From NCBI RefSeq assembly GCF_007655135.1, contig NC_045128.1, positions 36,364,811-36,428,810 on the forward strand: a DNA stretch of 64,000 nt, written 5' to 3'. Each line of letters begins with the position of its first letter. Position 1 is the first letter of the stretch. This DNA is from Punica granatum. Its lineage: Eukaryota; Streptophyta; Magnoliopsida; Myrtales; Lythraceae. Below, piece after piece: positions 60,168 to 64,000 of this stretch. Under the pieces are notes generated by a model, which worked only from the letters and a program-made list of their open reading frames with translations, searched no databases and was not told where the DNA came from. Both the position numbers and the translations under genes were made by a program.

Positions 60168-60821
60168 ATCTCTCGGGATGAGTTTGTGAGGGCTGTCATT
60201 GAGGCAATTGAATATTCTGGATCTTCACGGATAGAGGGATGGCGATATTGGAGTTAAACATAGGGATCCCCATCATCCTCCTCTCCATCTCCGTGAAGCG
60301 TTCCTCGATCATCTTGTTGACCTCCTTTGGTGTCAGCAGGGTCAGAGGTGTCACTATGGTCGGAAGCAGCTCCGCAGGCTGGGAAGCACTATTCTCCTTC
60401 AACACCTTCTTCTATTTCTCAGGAGACTCCGAGTGGACCGAACTTACAAGACGATTGGTTACGTCTTCCTCCGATCCTGTCATCTCATGCATGATCATCT
60501 TGGAGAAAGCATTCTCCCGACGCTTGATTATGGCGTGGACTTATGCCCTAAGAGCCTTGGGAAGGCTGTTGATTACCTGCTCATCCTGATCATGGGCTTG
60601 AGGAGGTGGGACCCTACCGGCTGTGCCTGGAGCAATCCTGGGGAGTTGCACATCATTTGAAGGGTGATTCGAATGCCGATCGGCCCTGCTATCTCCAGGG
60701 TTCACTCTCGAATTTGCTTGACTTCTGGTCACAAGTATCGTTCTAGCCTTGAAGTGTCCAAACACGAACAAGAACCGGTAAAAACTTAAACTTTTCGCAC
60801 GATTTCCATAGAGGGCACCAA

Positions 60822-61233
60822 TGTTACGGACTTGTGATTCGGGCGGAATCCACATGCGATCATTGTGCTCTCGAATAACCTGCAAAAGGGAGATCGGGGT
60901 GGTGACTTGATTTTCCTCTCCGATGTTCAAGTCAATCGGGGTACTCACGAGAGCAATAATACTCCCCCCATAGACAATGGATGTACCTAGATATTTATAT
61001 ATGATTATGAAGATATTCGATACCTTATCCAATAGGATTCTCGATATATCGCACGTATATCGTATCTTCTTTAATTTGGAAAGATACTTGGGCTCCACAT
61101 TGACCCAGGCAAATAGCATGCTTTGCTGGGCCCTTGCCGAGTTCTGCTGAGTCCAACGGAGCTTTGTCCCTTAGTGGGTTTTAGAGGATCTCATGGTCCA
61201 TCAAGTGTCAAGTCCAAAACTTGATGTCTAACA
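60822..61233 (-). repeat. LTR, right copy
   Basis: In element orientation this is the 5' LTR, adjoining the primer-binding-site-like motif at about 60813-60821. Confidence 0.8.
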
Positions 61234-64000
61234 ATTACTAATCGCAATGGTTATGAGATTGAAATGTTGGTCAATAACCGTAAGAAGGAAACCTCCAGCG
61301 ATTGACTTCCAAAGAAAGTATGTCCCAAGCCCGTGCTTGTCATTGAATCCAGATACCACCTCTCTTGATATTAGTCGGAACTACAAAGTATACGGTACGT
61401 GTAATTCTTATCATTGAAAGCCTGTTTTGTTTAGCAGATGAGATAAGATCCCCGATTTCAATTTAGATGAGGTTTAACGTACGGTACTGATAGGATCCGC
61501 ATAAATTTTGCGGGAGATGATATATGCTCAGACGTGATGATGTAATTCAAAAAAGTGGACCCGATGGAGCAATGTCAGCTCAATCGCATCTATGTGTACA
61601 ATAGGCACATTGAGAGCAACAACATGCAAATGCCCTTTATACCTTTTGTACTTTATTATATTTGGATTTATTTATTTAATTATAAAAGTTTTTGGGGTCA
61701 CCAAATGCTTATATACAGCAAAGGTGGTTGCTTAGGGCAGCATAGAGTCATGTGTGATGCAATCACTCGCCCCACCAAGTGCACCACTCGCACGAGCCCC
61801 TACTATCTTCCCCACTCCAATGGGTGGACCACTATCGATTGCAAAAGAAATACTTCTTTTTTGTTTCTTCTCATCGTGCATTTTTTTTTTCTTTTTGTTT
61901 CTTATCTATATTTGTCTACGAATAAAAAGACCGATGTAAAAATTACTGTTCCTTAAGCCATGAGTTGGTAGCTCAATTGATAATGCCATGATATTCAAGA
62001 TTTCAGGTTCAAGTCTAGCTATTAGGAGTGAAACTGGATGCATGGGTATGTTCGGATTTTTAAAAAATTTTGATTCCAATTTCTTGGACCGGTTTTTCTA
62101 GGCATAAAAACCACTTGAAAATCTTTTGAGAATAAAAACCGACCACTCACGGTTCGATTTTTTCAGATGATTTTCTCAGGTCCCGAATATGAAAAAAGAA
62201 ACTTTTACGCCCAAATTTTTTTTCAGAAAACATAACTAAGTATGAGATACAGAATAAAGCCTTAAAAATAGAGTAAAATGTATGTATAAGTAATATATTA
62301 AATTTCGGGTGGATCGGTACTGGTGTATTTTGGTCAGGGCCTCTTATTTTCGGTTCGATCTTGTTTGGCTCTAAAAACTACCCTAAAATCATATAGGTGG
62401 AGAGAAACCCAAAGTTAAAAGGTCGGGTATGTTCGGGTTTTCGGTTTTTTTGGGTTTTTTCTTATACTCCTACTAGCTACTTGGAGACTTGAGAGCAATT
62501 AGGGAGAAAGTCCCTCTATTTATTGCGCAGTCCGATTGCAGCACTACTACTTTGATTGTAGTTGCTTCTACCAAGTCTCATTGGGGTCGCAATAACGAGC
62601 ACAAACCTTTGGATCCTTATGTAATTATGGCTCAAATTGAACACTTTGCAGCAGGGTTCAGGCTACTATGATTACATCATGTGGGGGTTGGTACGCAATT
62701 TTCCCTCCCTTGACTCCTTTTGCTCATCAGAAAAAAGAAAATTTCAATGCTCCCGAGAACATGGCACGATATGCAGGGGATGACGTATTACCGGAACTTG
62801 GCATGCTTGACAGCAAAAGCTAATTAAAGATGCATAAGATGCATCGCTTTCTGTTATTATTCGTAAGGTGAGAACATGGTGCCCCCTTTCATTTTGAAAA
62901 AGCTTATGATAGAGAAGATTGTGTGCAGTCCACGGCTTCCATATTAGTGCAAAATGATTTCGGCTCAATCTTTGTGTCAAAATTGAATATTCCGCACACC
63001 ACATTTGAGTTGACAATTGAGATGGAAGCTAATCATTAGTTTGGAAACTCACGGTTTCAATTTAAGCACTATGGTTGCCCCAATTTTTTTTTTAAAAAAA
63101 AAAGTAAGCAAAAGGACTTTTCATTGGTAAAACCCTTTAAAATCATCTACTCGCGGCAGCGAGACCGGCAAGCGGCCGAAGCTCTGGTGTGATCCGACTC
63201 GGTGTTGCAACCGGTGCTATTTTTAGCTACCTTACGAGCCATTGGTGAGTTGAATCCTTGCCTTCAAATCGAAGGAAGTGGCCTCACTGCGTCGCTCGTA
63301 ATTTTTGATAAAATAGATAATAATAATAATAAAGGAAAAAAAAAGAGTGTAGTATAATACCGCATGTATCGGGAAGCTTGTTGATTTGGTATTAGGAGGA
63401 TGATCTTTTTTTTTTTCAGTGAATGTGTCTCAGAAAGTCTATTTAATTATACTAAACTTATGTGTTTCCCTTTGTAACAGGAAAATAAAACGAAAAAGCT
63501 AAATTCGTTATGTGATTAATACGAAGCCCAAATATTTCAAAAGCCTAATACAATTACGCGATCGGCCCAATTCTCTTCAGGGAGAAAGTATCTAGTGAAA
63601 CCGTTGTACCACATCAGCAGTGACAGGTGGTGACACTAACCATCACAATTTAACACGTGTCCGACATGCTTCGTCTTTGTTTTAAGTGACAAAGTGAAAT
63701 AGCAACCTCAGCTTGACTTTTGCAGCATGTGGACTTTGAAGAATCCGCAACTCCAGTGACTTAGTGCATGCCTCCCATTAGATTGACAGACCAATTTCTG
63801 TTGAGATGGAAGACAAATTTTGAAGAACTAAGCTTATTGGACGATCAATTAATTCTAGTTTCATGGCTTCGCATGTGATTCGCAATTCGCAGCAGGTTGT
63901 ATGTAACTCTACCAATCTCGAGCAGATTTATAATTGCAGATTCATAAATATAGATCTGCGGAGCTCTTTGAATGATTGCATTATGTATATGATCCTTGTC
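61234..64000. other. Gene-poor right end
   Basis: No gene was recognised. It contains a SINE-like head, a repeat rich in GGTTCGG/TTCGGTTTTTT motifs (about 62040-62460), and T and A runs near 61880, 63080 and 63410. The short ORF at 62489-62671 has no domain I can defend. Confidence 0.55.
61960..62040 (+). mobile_element. tRNA-related SINE head, unrelated to copies 1 and 2
   Basis: TGGTAGCTCAATTGA (A-box, 61966-61980) and GGTTCAAGTCT (B-box, 62006-62016) at tRNA spacing, but acceptor arms do not pair. Sequence differs from the 25671/55165 family, so it represents a second SINE family or a decayed tRNA pseudogene. Confidence 0.55.

Larger units (their letters stand above)
59201..61233 (-). mobile_element. 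Non-autonomous LTR retrotransposon, about 2.0 kb
   Basis: Two direct repeats, 59201-59604 (404 bp) and 60822-61233 (412 bp), both start TGTTA and end TAACA or CAACA as seen on either strand, and are clearly homologous but diverged. Near target duplication: ATTAT before, ATTAC after. On the minus strand the first LTR is followed directly by TTGGTGCC, a primer-binding-site-like motif of plant Ty3 elements, so orientation is minus. The internal 1.2 kb holds only gag-like scraps (EVNKMIEERFTEMERRM, 60196-60405) and no polymerase. LTR divergence implies an old insertion. Confidence 0.8.

Noticed and set aside
61555..61956. 133-codon ORF near the right end
   Set aside because: No recognisable motif, ends in low-complexity T-rich DNA and lacks promoter context.
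62489..62671. Possible RNase H fragment of a retroelement
   Set aside because: An SDC motif alone is too weak; neighbouring catalytic residues are absent.

Overview
The window is nuclear DNA of a flowering plant, most likely a eudicot. It has GT–AG (and two GC–AG) spliced genes of typical plant families, an AT-rich intergenic background, and many short plant transposable elements. I cannot name the species from the sequence alone. All functional calls rest on reading translated exons and comparing them with known plant families from memory; no search was run.

Layout, left to right. (1) 1-3145: a group-1 sulfate transporter gene (SULTR1, + strand, 5' end cut by the window edge), followed at 4269-7338 by a tandem, clearly broken second copy. 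(2) 8825-12866: an 11-exon RAE1 mRNA-export WD40 gene (+), convergent with (3) 13850-18002 (-): an 11-exon SERK/BAK1-type LRR receptor kinase that reconstructs to 616 residues with all catalytic residues. (4) About 18.4-33.5 kb: an AT-rich gene-poor tract with microsatellites, a short Helitron, a tRNA-derived SINE, CACTA and TIR element remnants and an odd 145-bp exon-like tandem repeat. (5) 33.6-37.1 kb (+): a gene for a WRKY19-type zinc-finger repeat protein, read in three successive frames because of two apparent 1-nt deletions. (6) 38.4-41.5 kb (+): a plant gene I do not recognise (235 aa). (7) 42356-43795 (+): an intronless FAD-dependent amine-oxidase-like protein, probably plastidic. (8) 43.9-47.1 kb: a patch with a partial, decayed copy of the next gene, a hAT-type element with perfect 8-bp target duplication, an S-protein homologue (45551-45973) and a 5'-truncated LINE. 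(9) 47102-52464 (+): a 17-exon dynamin-like ARC5/DRP5B plastid-division gene. (10) 52.97-57.6 kb: a second LINE copy, a second SINE copy, microsatellites, no gene. (11) 57821-58971 (+): a three-exon XND1/NAC104-type NAC gene. (12) 59.2-61.2 kb: a 2-kb non-autonomous LTR retrotransposon in minus orientation; then gene-poor sequence to the end.

The genes are unrelated housekeeping, signalling and developmental loci; nothing here forms an operon or a pathway cluster. The most instructive parts are local duplications and insertions: the SULTR1 pseudogene, the intron-containing ARC5 fragment beside its parent, the hAT insertion about 35 bp in front of the S-protein homologue start codon, the twin LINE insertions flanking ARC5, and the frameshifted zinc-finger array. 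I found no convincing undescribed biological system.
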